Origin: Bacteroidetes Order II. bacterium
GTDB lineage: Bacteria > Bacteroidota > Rhodothermia > Rhodothermales > UBA2364
Direction: 5' to 3'
Length of the DNA stretch: 40,986 nucleotides
NCBI GenBank assembly: GCA_016788705.1
Contig: JAEUSQ010000036.1
Location: forward strand, 1-40,986
Part shown: one piece after another, positions 33,801 to 40,986 of the stretch
Position numbering within the stretch: position 1 is the first letter of the stretch
How the letters are laid out: each line of letters begins with the position of its first letter
Notes under the pieces: generated by a model
Database searches by the model: none
What the model saw: only the letters and a program-made list of their open reading frames with translations
What the model was told of the DNA's origin: nothing
Translations under genes and position numbers: made by a program

Positions 33801-34046
33801 AAGCTTGCCGATTTGGTGGTGATGGACCAAAATCCGCTCGAAAACATCCGTAATACCGAGACGATTCGCTATGTCATGAAGAATGGGCGCCTCTACGACG
33901 CACACACCATGAACGAAATCGGTAATGGGGATGCCAAACGCGGCCCCTTCTGGTGGGAAAACAACAAAATTGCAGATGCTTTTATCTGGAAAGGGGCAAC
34001 ATTTGGCTTTGGAGAAGCAGCCTGTGGATGTTTTGGAGCGCATTAA
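30801..34046 (+). CDS. secreted amidohydrolase with N-terminal TolB-like propeller
   Basis: From the ATG at 30801 the protein has 1081 residues, with a clear signal peptide (HLGFLLLCPALLHAQ). The frame is open 40 codons further upstream but that stretch is polar and lies in the terminator. The first 600 residues are a WD40/TolB-like propeller with repeats of the form SPDGRxIxF (for example YSPDGQWISFTSDRDG and FSPDGRYLYWSED). The C-terminal part is an imidazolonepropionase-type amidohydrolase: MPGIVDVHAHLGTSYNG (His708, His710), GVTTAHDPSADTEMV, ISVKSYNQ (Lys804, the bridging Lys), DGHTGVEH, GAHGQLQGLGAHWE and LGSIEAGKLADLVVMDQNP. Probably a periplasmic metal hydrolase on a peptide-like or cyclic amide substrate. 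Confidence 0.9.
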   Translation: MKKYLRHLGFLLLCPALLHAQDTKWDVTKPFGKTFENQFTTDEGTWMSLDVSPDGREIVFDLLGDLYTMPASGGTATLLAGGPAWELQPRYSPDGQWISFTSDRDGGDNIWMMRRDGSGTKQITKETFRLLNNATWSPDGQYIVARKHFTATRSLGAGEMWLYHVSGGTSGLPLTTRKNDQQDAGEPVFSPDGRYLYWSEDMSGGSSFEYNKDPNGSIYYIRRLDRMTGQILNLVTSAGGAVRPQPSPDGKLLAFIKRVRLKTVLYMMDLQTGEEWPVYDALSKDQQETWATFGVYPGFAWMPDGKSVVIWAMGKIRRIDLATKKATEIPFEVKAKHTMTEALRFPVEVSPETFEVKMVRHAITTPDRKTLVFVAAGQLWRKNLPDGKPERLTDRTHGAYYPDISPDGKWVVYSGWNDVAHGALYKMPIDGGAAQKLTTTKGYYLSPRFSPDGKKVAFQRGTGNPHLGFTFALAPGLYWVDANGGDLQFITEEGTEPRWMKDGNRVFYLSGGGLSKSYKSIDLDGSDVRTHFSMKYPNDVIPSPDGQWVAWRELYNLYVAPFPQTGRTVELNKDMKEVPVTRITRDAGDYLHWSADSKALLWTIGGTYFHRELSETFSFVTGASEKLPVPDSTGIRIGLMLKSDKPSGRFALTGARIITMKGDEVIENGTVLVEGNRIVAVGKALPTRGYRTIEVKGATIMPGIVDVHAHLGTSYNGLSPQQSWSYLANLAFGVTTAHDPSADTEMVFSQAEMVQAGIMTGPRIYSTGTILYGADGDFKAVVNSLDDARSHLRRMKAVGAISVKSYNQPRRNQRQQVLTAAAELGMMVVPEGGSFLQHNLTMVADGHTGVEHALPVAPLYKDVQQFWGKTQVQYTPTLIVGYGGIWGENYWYQKTNVWENKRLLNFVPRPIVDGRSRRRMMAPDDDFGHIGLAQSARTLTENGVRVNLGAHGQLQGLGAHWELWMMAQGGMTSLQAIRTATLNGARYIGMDRDLGSIEAGKLADLVVMDQNPLENIRNTETIRYVMKNGRLYDAHTMNEIGNGDAKRGPFWWENNKIADAFIWKGATFGFGEAACGCFGAH

Positions 34047-34126
34047 AGGGTGCTCTATCTCCTTTCTATTTCCTTCTTCTGCACCTTTTGTGGTATTCTA
34101 TACTGTTTCACCTAATCTTTTCTGAT

Positions 34127-34531
34127 ATGAAAATCTTACAGTCTATTCCATTATTTGCATGGCTTTTGTTGGTGCTCAATATGGTGGTATTTGCCAGCGA
34201 TCGGGCATTGGAGACCGTTATTTTGGATGTCCCGCTTATTTCCGGAGCACGCTTTATCTTGGATTTGGGACATCTTCTCTTGATGGTGGGCGTTGTGGTC
34301 TTATATTTCGAGATTATAAAGGCCACCCGCACCACAACCGCTTCGGTGGTAGATCATGGTCTGTCCACCATTATTTTTGTCTTATTCCTGATAGAGTTCA
34401 TTACCGTCAGAGCGTGTGGAAATGCCACTTTCCTGGCCATTGCGGTCATGTCTTTGGTAGATGTGGTGGCCGGGTTTACCGTCACCATTTCGTCTGCTAA
34501 GCGCGATCTTTCATTGGGAACACAGCCCTAA
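34127..34531 (+). CDS. small integral membrane protein, four helices, function unknown
   Basis: 134 residues with about four membrane helices: IPLFAWLLLVLNMVVFA, FILDLGHLLLMVGVVVLYF, STIIFVLFLIEFITV, and FLAIAVMSLVDVVAGFTVTI. No family recognised. The frame is open upstream, but ATG 34127 is the first start outside the amidohydrolase gene, lying 80 bp after it. It stops 10 bp before prmA and is probably in the same transcript. Confidence 0.75.
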   Translation: MKILQSIPLFAWLLLVLNMVVFASDRALETVILDVPLISGARFILDLGHLLLMVGVVVLYFEIIKATRTTTASVVDHGLSTIIFVLFLIEFITVRACGNATFLAIAVMSLVDVVAGFTVTISSAKRDLSLGTQP

Positions 34532-34541
34532 TTCTTTTTAC

Positions 34542-35420
34542 ATGAACTACGTTTCCCTTACGGTTTCCGTCCCGTCTGAAGAACAGGACTTGCTCATCGC
34601 AGAGTTGATTGCCCTTGGCTTTGAGTCTTTTTTGCAGGAAAATGACCACATACAGGCATTTGTCGCTAAAAATCAATATCCTGCCGAGGCGGCAAATGTA
34701 GTATTAGACTGGCTGGCACACCATGGATACCCGCAGCAGGTTTCTCTTGATGAAATAGAGCCGCGCAATTGGAATGCACAATGGGAAGCCTCGATTCGTC
34801 CGATTGTGGCCGGATCGTTTGTGATTGCCCCTACTTGGAGTGCGGTTGGGGGAGAATATGTGGGGAAAACCGTTATCCGCATAGACCCCAAGATGAGTTT
34901 TGGTACAGGCCATCACCAAAGTACACGGTTGGTCTTAGGCTTTTTGCCTAAATTTGTCCGGCCCAACGACCGCGTATTGGATGCCGGAACCGGAACGGGG
35001 GTTTTGGGAATTGCAGCCCTCAAACTGGGTGCACTTCATGCACTGGTCTTCGACGACGATCCTTGGGTAGAGGAAAACGTTCAGGAAAACTTCCTCTTAA
35101 ACCATGTAGAATATGCGTATGAACTACGGATTTGTGGTATGGAGGGTATCTACGAAGTTGGCTTTGATGTGATCATTGCCAATATCCAGCGGAATGTGTT
35201 GTTAGAGATGATGCCAGACTTTCAGGAGAAAACCAAGCCCAATGGCTTTCTGATCTTGGCTGGGTTGTTGACGGAGACAGACCGCGTACCGATCATTGCT
35301 TCGGCGGCGGCGCATGGGTTTACCTTGGAAGACGAAGCAACCGAGGATGAATGGTGGAGCGGGGTATTCTTGCGGCACAATACCTTTGCTGAAAATGTCT
35401 CCACAAATGGAAAGAATTAG
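34542..35420 (+). CDS. prmA: ribosomal protein L11 methyltransferase
   Basis: This 292-residue PrmA has an N-terminal substrate-recognition domain (MNYVSLTVSVPSEE...) and a C-terminal class I methyltransferase: KTVIRIDPKMSFGTGHHQST (the family substrate and SAM loop), RVLDAGTGTGVLGIAALKLG (motif I), FDVIIANIQRNVLLEMM (NI motif) and WWSGVF at the end. PrmA methylates lysines of ribosomal protein L11 in the cytoplasm. The ATG at 34542 gives the usual N terminus. Its stop overlaps the start of a second, diverged PrmA-like gene by 14 bp. Confidence 0.95.
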   Translation: MNYVSLTVSVPSEEQDLLIAELIALGFESFLQENDHIQAFVAKNQYPAEAANVVLDWLAHHGYPQQVSLDEIEPRNWNAQWEASIRPIVAGSFVIAPTWSAVGGEYVGKTVIRIDPKMSFGTGHHQSTRLVLGFLPKFVRPNDRVLDAGTGTGVLGIAALKLGALHALVFDDDPWVEENVQENFLLNHVEYAYELRICGMEGIYEVGFDVIIANIQRNVLLEMMPDFQEKTKPNGFLILAGLLTETDRVPIIASAAAHGFTLEDEATEDEWWSGVFLRHNTFAENVSTNGKN

Positions 35421-36249
35421 TCTTTTTGTCTTTCCTGCCGAAGGAGAAAATCCCGAAGATTGGGTTCAGACATTGGCCCAAATCGGTTGGCAACACCCTT
35501 ATGGGACCAGTGCCTATGCCGCTGCTTCAGCATTTCGCACCGACTGGAAAGGGGTCTTTGCCAATCATACGTTTCAAACATTAACACATTTTGTAGAAGC
35601 CCGTCGCTTATTAGATTGGCATATACAAGGAGAAGAAAGCCCTGTTCAGTGGGAAGTATTCTCTCGCCCTGTTTTAGCAGGAGATTTCTACGTCTTGCCG
35701 GACTGGTTGCATCCCAAGCCTGCTACGTTGGCACCACATTACCTCTTGCTTAAGCAATCCCTCGCGTTTGGAACGGCCCAGCACCCCGCTACACGGATGC
35801 TGCTCCGGATGCTGTCCAAGTACCTCAAGCCCAGTGATACCGTGGCCGATATCGGCACTGGTACGGGTATTCTGACCATCGCTGCTTTGCAATGTGGGGT
35901 TACATCCGTCTGGTGTAGCGATCTACATGAATGGATGGTAGAAGAACTCCAGCATAACTTGCTGCTCAACCAATGCTCGCCAGAAAACATTCATTTCACG
36001 ACCAAGCCACCTAAGGACTTTCCGCAAAAACATTTTTCGATGGTTTTAAGCAATATCTCGGCAACTTTTCACTTGGAAAATGTGCATGAGCTGATGGATC
36101 TGTTGTCTTTGGATGGGCTTTTGATGGTGTCTGGTATAAAAGAACCAGAAGCCGAAGACGTATTGGAGGCGTTTATGCGCGCTGGTCTAAAGCACGTCCA
36201 AGCCGAAGTCGAAGAAGGTTGGTGGTCAGGTGTTTTTAAACCGTTATGA
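35407..36249 (+). CDS. PrmA-like methyltransferase, tandem diverged paralogue
   Basis: 280 residues with the same two-domain layout as prmA just upstream: an N-terminal domain starting MERISLFVFPAEGE, aligned with MNYVSLTVSVPSEE of prmA, and a methyltransferase domain with QSLAFGTAQHPATRMLLRML (prmA: MSFGTGHHQST), DTVADIGTGTGILTIAALQCG, MVLSNISATFHLENV and EGWWSGVF. The SAM-binding residues are kept but the substrate loop and the IANI motif (here LSNI) are changed, so it may target a different protein. It overlaps prmA by 14 bp. An ATG at 35395 is also possible; 35407 is preferred because it matches the PrmA start. Confidence 0.85.
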   Translation: MERISLFVFPAEGENPEDWVQTLAQIGWQHPYGTSAYAAASAFRTDWKGVFANHTFQTLTHFVEARRLLDWHIQGEESPVQWEVFSRPVLAGDFYVLPDWLHPKPATLAPHYLLLKQSLAFGTAQHPATRMLLRMLSKYLKPSDTVADIGTGTGILTIAALQCGVTSVWCSDLHEWMVEELQHNLLLNQCSPENIHFTTKPPKDFPQKHFSMVLSNISATFHLENVHELMDLLSLDGLLMVSGIKEPEAEDVLEAFMRAGLKHVQAEVEEGWWSGVFKPL

Positions 36250-36345
36250 GTTTATCTTGTTGTCAAAACTTGGTCTATGGTCGTACCGGATTTCCGCAAA
36301 CCGCCGTATCTTTTTCAGCCGTATTCCCGAAACCTTTCCTGTTTT

Positions 36346-38634
36346 ATGCCAAAGAACCCACACCGGAGCGCTTTTAGCCTCTTTTTGTTGTCTCTGATTG
36401 CTTTCTGTTTCCCTCTTCAGGCGCAGTCTATTCGTGGATTTATAACGGGTAGTACCGATGGACTCCCTTTGATTGGCGCAACCGTTGCCATGCGGTCGGA
36501 GGCTGGCAAGATTGTTGGCGTAGTAACCAATACCGAAGGGTATTACGTACTTAGTCGCTTAGCACCCGATACCTATACGTTTAGTGTGTCTTTTGTGGGG
36601 TATAAAACCCATACCGAAACCCTGCGCCTAAAAGCCGGACAAGTAGTCACTAAATCCCTGATTCTTCAGGAAGACGAACAATCCTCGGAAGTGGTAATTG
36701 AGGCACGCGATGAACGGGGTGCTGCCGATGTAACGGCAGGCCTTCAAACCGTACGTGCGGTGGATATAGACCGGATCCCTGTACCCGATGTATCCGGCGA
36801 TCTGGCGGCTTATCTCACCACCATGCCAGGTGTTGTCTCAGACGGCGACAGAGGGGGACAATTGTTTATCCGTGGTGGAACCGCCTCGCAAAACCTAATC
36901 TATATAGACAATATGCTGGTCTATAACCCCTTCCATATTTTGGGGTTCTATTCGGCATTTCCGTCTGATATTGTGAATAAGGCCGATGTATATGCGGGTG
37001 GCTATGGCGCAAAATTTGGTGGGCGTATTTCGTCGGTCTTGGATATTGGAACCAGAAATGGCAATAAGCGAAACTTTGCCGGCGCGGTTTCGGTGGCACC
37101 CTTTGTTACCAGTGGGCGGTTAGAAGTCCCGATCATTCGCGATAAAGTCTCTTTAATGGCCTCGGCGCGGCAATCAGTAGTGGATTTGGTAGGCCCCAAA
37201 CTTGTTGGGCGTCCATTGCCGTTTCAGTTCGGGGACCAATTTGCAAAACTCCATGCCACATTATCGCCCAGTAGCCAAGTTTCTGTTAGTGCCCTACGGA
37301 CAAACGATCGTGGCACTGTAGCAAGTCAGGACAAACTGAGCAATGCCAGCCTCTCCGATACCACCCTCACACAAGCCGGATGGGGGAACGAGGCGTATGG
37401 CGTGCGGTTTTTATTGCTCCCCACCAACTTTCCAGTCTTGGCGGATATAAACCTTAACACCTCGATTTTTCATAATGAAATTGGGCCGAGAAACAAGCCA
37501 ACCCGAAAGGCGGACGTTCGGCAATTTGGTTTTTCGGCCAACCTTTCCTACATGATCGGGGAAAGTGGGCTGAATTATGGCATCTTTCTCAATAACTATT
37601 CTTTGGGATATACACTCGGCGGACAATACCAAAACTTTACCTCGGATGCAGAATACATGACAGATGTTGGTGGCTATGTAGAAGCCGACATCGTCTTGTT
37701 CAAAAAGCTAAAACTCACCCCCGGTGTTAGGCTACATTCCTTTCCAAGGGCCAATCGTAAATACATCGAACCCCGATTTAAGACCGTATTTACGCCTAAT
37801 CTAAAACACAAAATAAGTGCTGCTTGGGGAATCTATCATCAGGAAATTGTAGGGTTAAATGACCGTCGCGATGCCGGGGATGTGTTTACGGCTTGGACCT
37901 CCTCGCCCTTCGGGAAAGCAGTACCCGAGGCCATGCACGCCATTCTCGGCTGGCAATACAAACCCTCTAACAAAATTACCTGCTCGGTGGAGGGATTCTA
38001 TAAAACGCTCGAAAACTTGGCTATTGGCGAATGGACGCCTTATCCCCGTTTTACCACCAAACTCCAACCCGCATCGGGAAACGTGCGTGGGGCAGACTTT
38101 CGCATAGAGGCAGACCTTGGCAAGTTCTATGGCTACATCAGTTATGGGTATGCCTCGGTGTTATACGAAGCCAAGCAAGCCAGTATTCCGGTTTGGTATG
38201 GTGTAGATAAATTGGTCTTCCATCCGCCACACGATCGGACACACCAAACCAATGCCGTACTCTCATATGCAGTCAAGGGGTTTGCATTCAATGCGCGGTG
38301 GCAATTTGGAACGGGTTTGCCCTTTACCCAATCCATCGGCTTCGATGATTGGTTTATGTTATCAGGTCGGTTAGATATTACCCAAGAAGAAGGTACCATT
38401 GGGCGTGTGTTGTATGGCGCACCCTATCAAGCCAGAATGCCAGATTATCACCGTTTAGATGTTTCGGTAGAGAAAAAAATTGACTTCTCTAAACGCTTGG
38501 AGTTGCTCTTGCAGGCAGGTTTGATTAATGCTTATAACCAAACCAATATTTTTTATTTGGATTTGTTTACGCTCGAACGAGTAGATCAATTGCCGCTGAT
38601 CCCAACTTTTGGGATGAAAATCACCGTTAAATAA
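36346..38634 (+). CDS. TonB-dependent receptor with N-terminal carboxypeptidase-regulatory-like domain
   Basis: 762 residues from the ATG at 36346, with a signal peptide ending CFPLQAQ. Residues about 25-110 are a CarboxypepD_reg-like domain (GSTDGLPLIGATVAM, GYYVLSRLAPDTYTFSVSFVGYKTH). A plug follows (DLAAYLTTMPGVVSDGD, GGQLFIRGGTASQNLIYIDN, FYSAFPSDIVNKADVY) and then a beta barrel ending in PTFGMKITVK. The length is shorter than SusC-type receptors. The stop is followed by a DUF4249-like lipoprotein, the typical partner arrangement. It should import a nutrient or siderophore across the outer membrane; substrate unknown. An upstream in-frame start at 36277 would add a non-signal stretch and is rejected. 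Confidence 0.95.
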   Translation: MPKNPHRSAFSLFLLSLIAFCFPLQAQSIRGFITGSTDGLPLIGATVAMRSEAGKIVGVVTNTEGYYVLSRLAPDTYTFSVSFVGYKTHTETLRLKAGQVVTKSLILQEDEQSSEVVIEARDERGAADVTAGLQTVRAVDIDRIPVPDVSGDLAAYLTTMPGVVSDGDRGGQLFIRGGTASQNLIYIDNMLVYNPFHILGFYSAFPSDIVNKADVYAGGYGAKFGGRISSVLDIGTRNGNKRNFAGAVSVAPFVTSGRLEVPIIRDKVSLMASARQSVVDLVGPKLVGRPLPFQFGDQFAKLHATLSPSSQVSVSALRTNDRGTVASQDKLSNASLSDTTLTQAGWGNEAYGVRFLLLPTNFPVLADINLNTSIFHNEIGPRNKPTRKADVRQFGFSANLSYMIGESGLNYGIFLNNYSLGYTLGGQYQNFTSDAEYMTDVGGYVEADIVLFKKLKLTPGVRLHSFPRANRKYIEPRFKTVFTPNLKHKISAAWGIYHQEIVGLNDRRDAGDVFTAWTSSPFGKAVPEAMHAILGWQYKPSNKITCSVEGFYKTLENLAIGEWTPYPRFTTKLQPASGNVRGADFRIEADLGKFYGYISYGYASVLYEAKQASIPVWYGVDKLVFHPPHDRTHQTNAVLSYAVKGFAFNARWQFGTGLPFTQSIGFDDWFMLSGRLDITQEEGTIGRVLYGAPYQARMPDYHRLDVSVEKKIDFSKRLELLLQAGLINAYNQTNIFYLDLFTLERVDQLPLIPTFGMKITVK

Positions 38635-38652
38635 TTGTTAGCCGCCAACTTT

Positions 38653-39549
38653 ATGAAACTCCGGAATTACCTATTAACGCTGTTGTGTTTGGCCACGGCT
38701 TCTTGTGACAGCACCTTTGATCCTTTTGTCAAAAGTTCTCAGATTTTCACCCTTTTGGGGTATTTAGACATGGGGCGTCCGGTCCATTATTTGCGGGTTG
38801 TACCTTTGCGGCCAGTGGTTACGCCCGCAAACAGCCCCACCATAGACGCCACGGTCAAAACCATAGACCTGAACAATGGAAACGTGGTACATTGGCGAGA
38901 TTCGGTGATTACGTTTCCCAAAGGAACGGTTGGGCATGTGTTCTATGCTCGGTTTCCGGTAGAAGATAACCACACCTACCGCGTAGAAGTGACACGCTCG
39001 GACGGACAGACCACGTATGCCGAAACCACCATTCCCAAACGGAAAACGATCACATTAGGCAACGTTGTCGTGGGAACGTTTGGAAGTGGTGCTGCAGATG
39101 TTACCCAGCAAGTCTCTTGGAACGATGTGCCCGAAGAGCCTTATGACGTCGAGGTTTGGTATCGTTTCTTTAATCCACCCGTTGGTCCGTTTGTAGATGC
39201 TAAAGCGCCATACAAAATCCTCTATGGGGAATTGGGGAAAGCTTCCGGAGGGAATTATGCGATGACACTACGCTACTCCAGAGATAAAATCTTGCTGAAA
39301 GACAAAGAAATTTTTAATACCGATAACCGGATTCTCTATGGCGTTGGTGTTCGGTTGATACAATTGGACGATAAATGGAAAGCACCCAATGGCGTTTGGG
39401 ATCCAGATGTGATTGCGCAACCGAACGTACTGACGAATGTAACCAACGGTTTTGGCTTTTTTGGATCGGTAGGGCAATTTGATCTGGAGTGGACGCTCTC
39501 GGATCAAGTCGTTAAAACCATTGGCTATGGCACGCCCGCAGACCGATAA
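38653..39549 (+). CDS. DUF4249-like lipoprotein, TonB-receptor partner
   Basis: 298 residues from the ATG at 38653, with lipobox ATASC. The beta-rich body (KTIDLNNGNVVHW, TYRVEVTRSDGQTTYAETTIP, then WNDVPEEPYDVEVWYRF) and the position directly after a TonB-dependent receptor fit DUF4249-type outer-membrane lipoproteins. A TTG at 38635, touching the receptor stop, is an alternative start that would add six residues before the signal peptide. Probably translated together with the receptor. Family assignment rests on context and fold type. Confidence 0.75.
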   Translation: MKLRNYLLTLLCLATASCDSTFDPFVKSSQIFTLLGYLDMGRPVHYLRVVPLRPVVTPANSPTIDATVKTIDLNNGNVVHWRDSVITFPKGTVGHVFYARFPVEDNHTYRVEVTRSDGQTTYAETTIPKRKTITLGNVVVGTFGSGAADVTQQVSWNDVPEEPYDVEVWYRFFNPPVGPFVDAKAPYKILYGELGKASGGNYAMTLRYSRDKILLKDKEIFNTDNRILYGVGVRLIQLDDKWKAPNGVWDPDVIAQPNVLTNVTNGFGFFGSVGQFDLEWTLSDQVVKTIGYGTPADR

Positions 39550-39575
39550 TCACCTCTGAAAAATTATTTTATTCC

Positions 39576-39974
39576 ATGTTTCCTCCCGAAAAATTAGCAA
39601 CGGGCCTCACCAAATTATTGGGAATTCAGTTTGTTGAAGCCTCTGGCGAGCAGGTGGTTGCTACCATGCCTGTGACCTCCGATCATCACCAACCTATGGG
39701 CTATTTGCACGGGGGCGCAAGTGTAGCCCTTGCCGAAACCGTTGTTAGTGTGGGTGGGACCTTGCGTGTGATGCACGAGGGCAAAGCCTGTATGGGGATG
39801 GAAATCAATGCCAATCACCTCCGACCTGTAAAGTCGGGCATCCTTAAGGCCGTTGCCACACCAGTCTATGCCGGAAAATCCACCCAAGTATGGGAAGCCA
39901 AACTCTACGACGAGGCCGAGAAAATGATCTGTATCTGCCGATGTACTTTGGCCGTGGTGCAAATAGACCGCTAA
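39576..39974 (+). CDS. PaaI/MenI-like hot-dog thioesterase
   Basis: This 132-residue single hot-dog domain has QPMGYLHGGASVALAETVVS, the signature of the YdiI/MenI and PaaI subgroup (catalytic Glu in the ALAET helix), then MGMEINANHLRPVKSGIL and STQVWEAKLYDEAEKMICICR. YdiI/MenI hydrolyses 1,4-dihydroxy-2-naphthoyl-CoA in menaquinone synthesis; others act on phenylacetyl-CoA and related thioesters. A role in menaquinone synthesis would fit menE at 14603, but the distance makes this only suggestive. It starts 26 bp after the DUF4249-like gene and ends before a terminator. Confidence 0.85.
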   Translation: MFPPEKLATGLTKLLGIQFVEASGEQVVATMPVTSDHHQPMGYLHGGASVALAETVVSVGGTLRVMHEGKACMGMEINANHLRPVKSGILKAVATPVYAGKSTQVWEAKLYDEAEKMICICRCTLAVVQIDR

Positions 39975-39979
39975 AAAAA

Positions 39980-40004
39980 GCCCCTTCTCGTGATAAGAAA
40001 GGGC
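39980..40004. terminator. bidirectional terminator-like hairpin
   Basis: GCCCCTTCT, loop CGTGATA, AGAAAGGGC (one mismatch) lies between convergent genes, with seven A on the left (a T run for the minus-strand lipoprotein) and ATTTT on the right. Confidence 0.7.
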
Positions 40005-40033
40005 ATTTTAGGCACTGCTAAGTATAAAAGACT

Positions 40034-40660
40034 TTATTCAGCACGTTGCAAAGCCTGCACAGAAGCTGAAATCTGCCCGAATTTAGATTGGTCTAAGTCT
40101 TTTTCGGTTGTGCTACAATCTTTACAAACAGGCTTTCCTTGTTTCTGCATCCACTCGGTTGCGGCGGTAAGTGCAGTATTTTTCGCTTGTTGTATTTTCT
40201 CTTGGCTCCACGTCCCCTCCAATTTTGCAAGGGCAGGCTGGATGATGCTGGCATCTGGGTTTTTCCATTTAAGCAACAAGTCCGTATAAAACCCCACGAT
40301 TTTCAGTTCTGCTGGTGTTAGGGTTTCCGATTGCAACAAACGTTGGTCGAGCATCGTCATCGCCACACTTTGTTCAAAACTATAAGCATCGGTAAGGTTT
40401 TGGGCGCGGGTCAATAACGGTTGTAACTTTTCATGTGCTTTTTCATGAGAAAGATTCCCCATAATAATTATGTGGGCCTCTGTTTCGATCTTTCTCATTT
40501 TCAATGTTTGCTCAGGTGAGGCTGCGGGAGTATTTGGAGGGATCGCAAAGGAATAAGAGGCCTCTTTAACTGCTACACGGTTGTTTTGTGTGGTAGCGGG
40601 TTGCTCGGAACAACCAAGGGCAAAAAGACCGAAGAGGAGGGTTAGGAAATAGTGTTTCAT
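40034..40660 (-). CDS. predicted lipoprotein of unknown function
   Basis: 208 residues with lipobox LFALGC (Cys17). The mature part begins with a Thr/Asn-rich stretch and is then mostly helical (KMRKIETEAHIIIMG, HEKLQPLLTRAQNL, IIQPALAKLEGTW, QAKNTALTAATEWM). A CKDC motif near the C terminus (KPVCKDCSTTEKD) is the only cysteine pair outside the lipobox. No family recognised. Location is the outer membrane, by the lipobox. Confidence 0.8.
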   Translation of the reverse strand: MKHYFLTLLFGLFALGCSEQPATTQNNRVAVKEASYSFAIPPNTPAASPEQTLKMRKIETEAHIIIMGNLSHEKAHEKLQPLLTRAQNLTDAYSFEQSVAMTMLDQRLLQSETLTPAELKIVGFYTDLLLKWKNPDASIIQPALAKLEGTWSQEKIQQAKNTALTAATEWMQKQGKPVCKDCSTTEKDLDQSKFGQISASVQALQRAE

Positions 40661-40986
40661 GGCAAATGTTTTTGATAATGGATGATAAACGGAAATTACA
40701 ATAGATATGGGTAGAAGATCAATAGATTTACCTATGGATGAAAATTATTTTTTCCACTAAGTATAAGTCAAAAGAATAAAAAAATACGATAGGAAATATG
40801 TCTAAATACTGTCAAGTGATCCGTAGATCCTCAAATCAGGGACACAAGTTTTAGATTATTGTCCAGCAATGGTTTTTCCATGCGTCTGGCCGTTCTGTAG
40901 AAAGCAGTATGGGGACAGGGAAGGGTAAGGTCTCGCCTTTCCATACCCCATGTAGGTTCTGATCTGGGCATTTGAATAGGGTGTAG
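40661..40986. other. 326-bp gene-free edge
   Basis: Upstream of the minus-strand lipoprotein. AT-rich to about 40800, then of mixed composition. A small GGGTAAGG-TCTCG-CCTTTCCATACCC pairing near 40923-40948 is too weak to call. No gene or RNA recognised. Confidence 0.35.

Noticed and set aside
36277-36345. Longer N terminus for the TonB-dependent receptor
   Set aside because: The extra 23 residues are polar and would bury the clear signal peptide starting at 36346.
40923-40948. Possible structured RNA at the right edge
   Set aside because: Pairing is short and interrupted, with no family match that I can recognise.
1-40986. CRISPR array, tRNA or rRNA genes
   Set aside because: Looked for regular spaced repeats and for tRNA or rRNA signatures in the gaps; none was seen.

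Overview
The window reads as chromosome of a Gram-negative member of the Bacteroidota/Rhodothermota (FCB) branch. Evidence: a type IX secretion (T9SS) C-terminal sorting domain on a CotH-family protein, a PorX-type response regulator with a PglZ/alkaline-phosphatase-like output domain, a carboxypeptidase-regulatory-like/TonB-dependent receptor paired with a DUF4249-like lipoprotein, a DUF4920-like lipoprotein, many lipoboxes, and a UvrA lacking the first CxxC pair, as is usual in that group. Most of the window looks close to 50% GC by eye. No rRNA, tRNA, CRISPR array or complete mobile element was found.

Layout. 1-8588 is an accessory region. It holds a decayed tyrosine-recombinase tail (108-299), an HxlR regulator divergent from a DJ-1/PfpI protein, a small beta-barrel protein, and two channel-like membrane proteins (bestrophin and TMEM175 families). 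A clearly AT-rich island follows (about 3930-6140): a second HxlR regulator with a palindromic operator candidate, a GDSL-family lipoprotein that has lost its catalytic residues, and a frameshifted membrane-protein gene, closed by a 69-bp near-identical copy of the end of the GDSL gene. After it come an NADP-binding oxidoreductase, a graveyard of coding remnants and an FkbM methyltransferase interrupted near its start. 8589-11495 is uvrA.

11826-21339 is a tight, single-direction cluster with gaps of at most about 25 bp: two GT4 glycosyltransferases, a MaoC-like hydratase, a MenE-like ligase, a T9SS-exported CotH-family protein, three steps of GDP-D-glycero-D-manno-heptose synthesis (hddC, hddA, gmhA), a DEDDh exonuclease and Pcm. 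The glycosyltransferases and heptose genes point to surface-glycan assembly; the phosphatase GmhB is absent. Next come a SleB-like cell wall hydrolase and, convergent with it across a strong terminator, the HU-like and porX genes, which tie the window to T9SS regulation.

24891-34046 holds two uncharacterised proteins, a 1128-residue fusion (peptidase MA, TolB propeller, Omp85-like barrel), a DUF4920 lipoprotein and a propeller-amidohydrolase. 34127-40660 holds a small membrane protein, prmA with a diverged tandem paralogue, the TonB receptor/DUF4249 pair, a MenI/PaaI-like thioesterase and a lipoprotein. I saw no single unmistakably new defence or mobile system. The most unusual material is the AT-rich island with its catalytically dead GDSL lipoprotein and duplicated tail, the T9SS/heptose/CotH operon, and the tandem PrmA pair.
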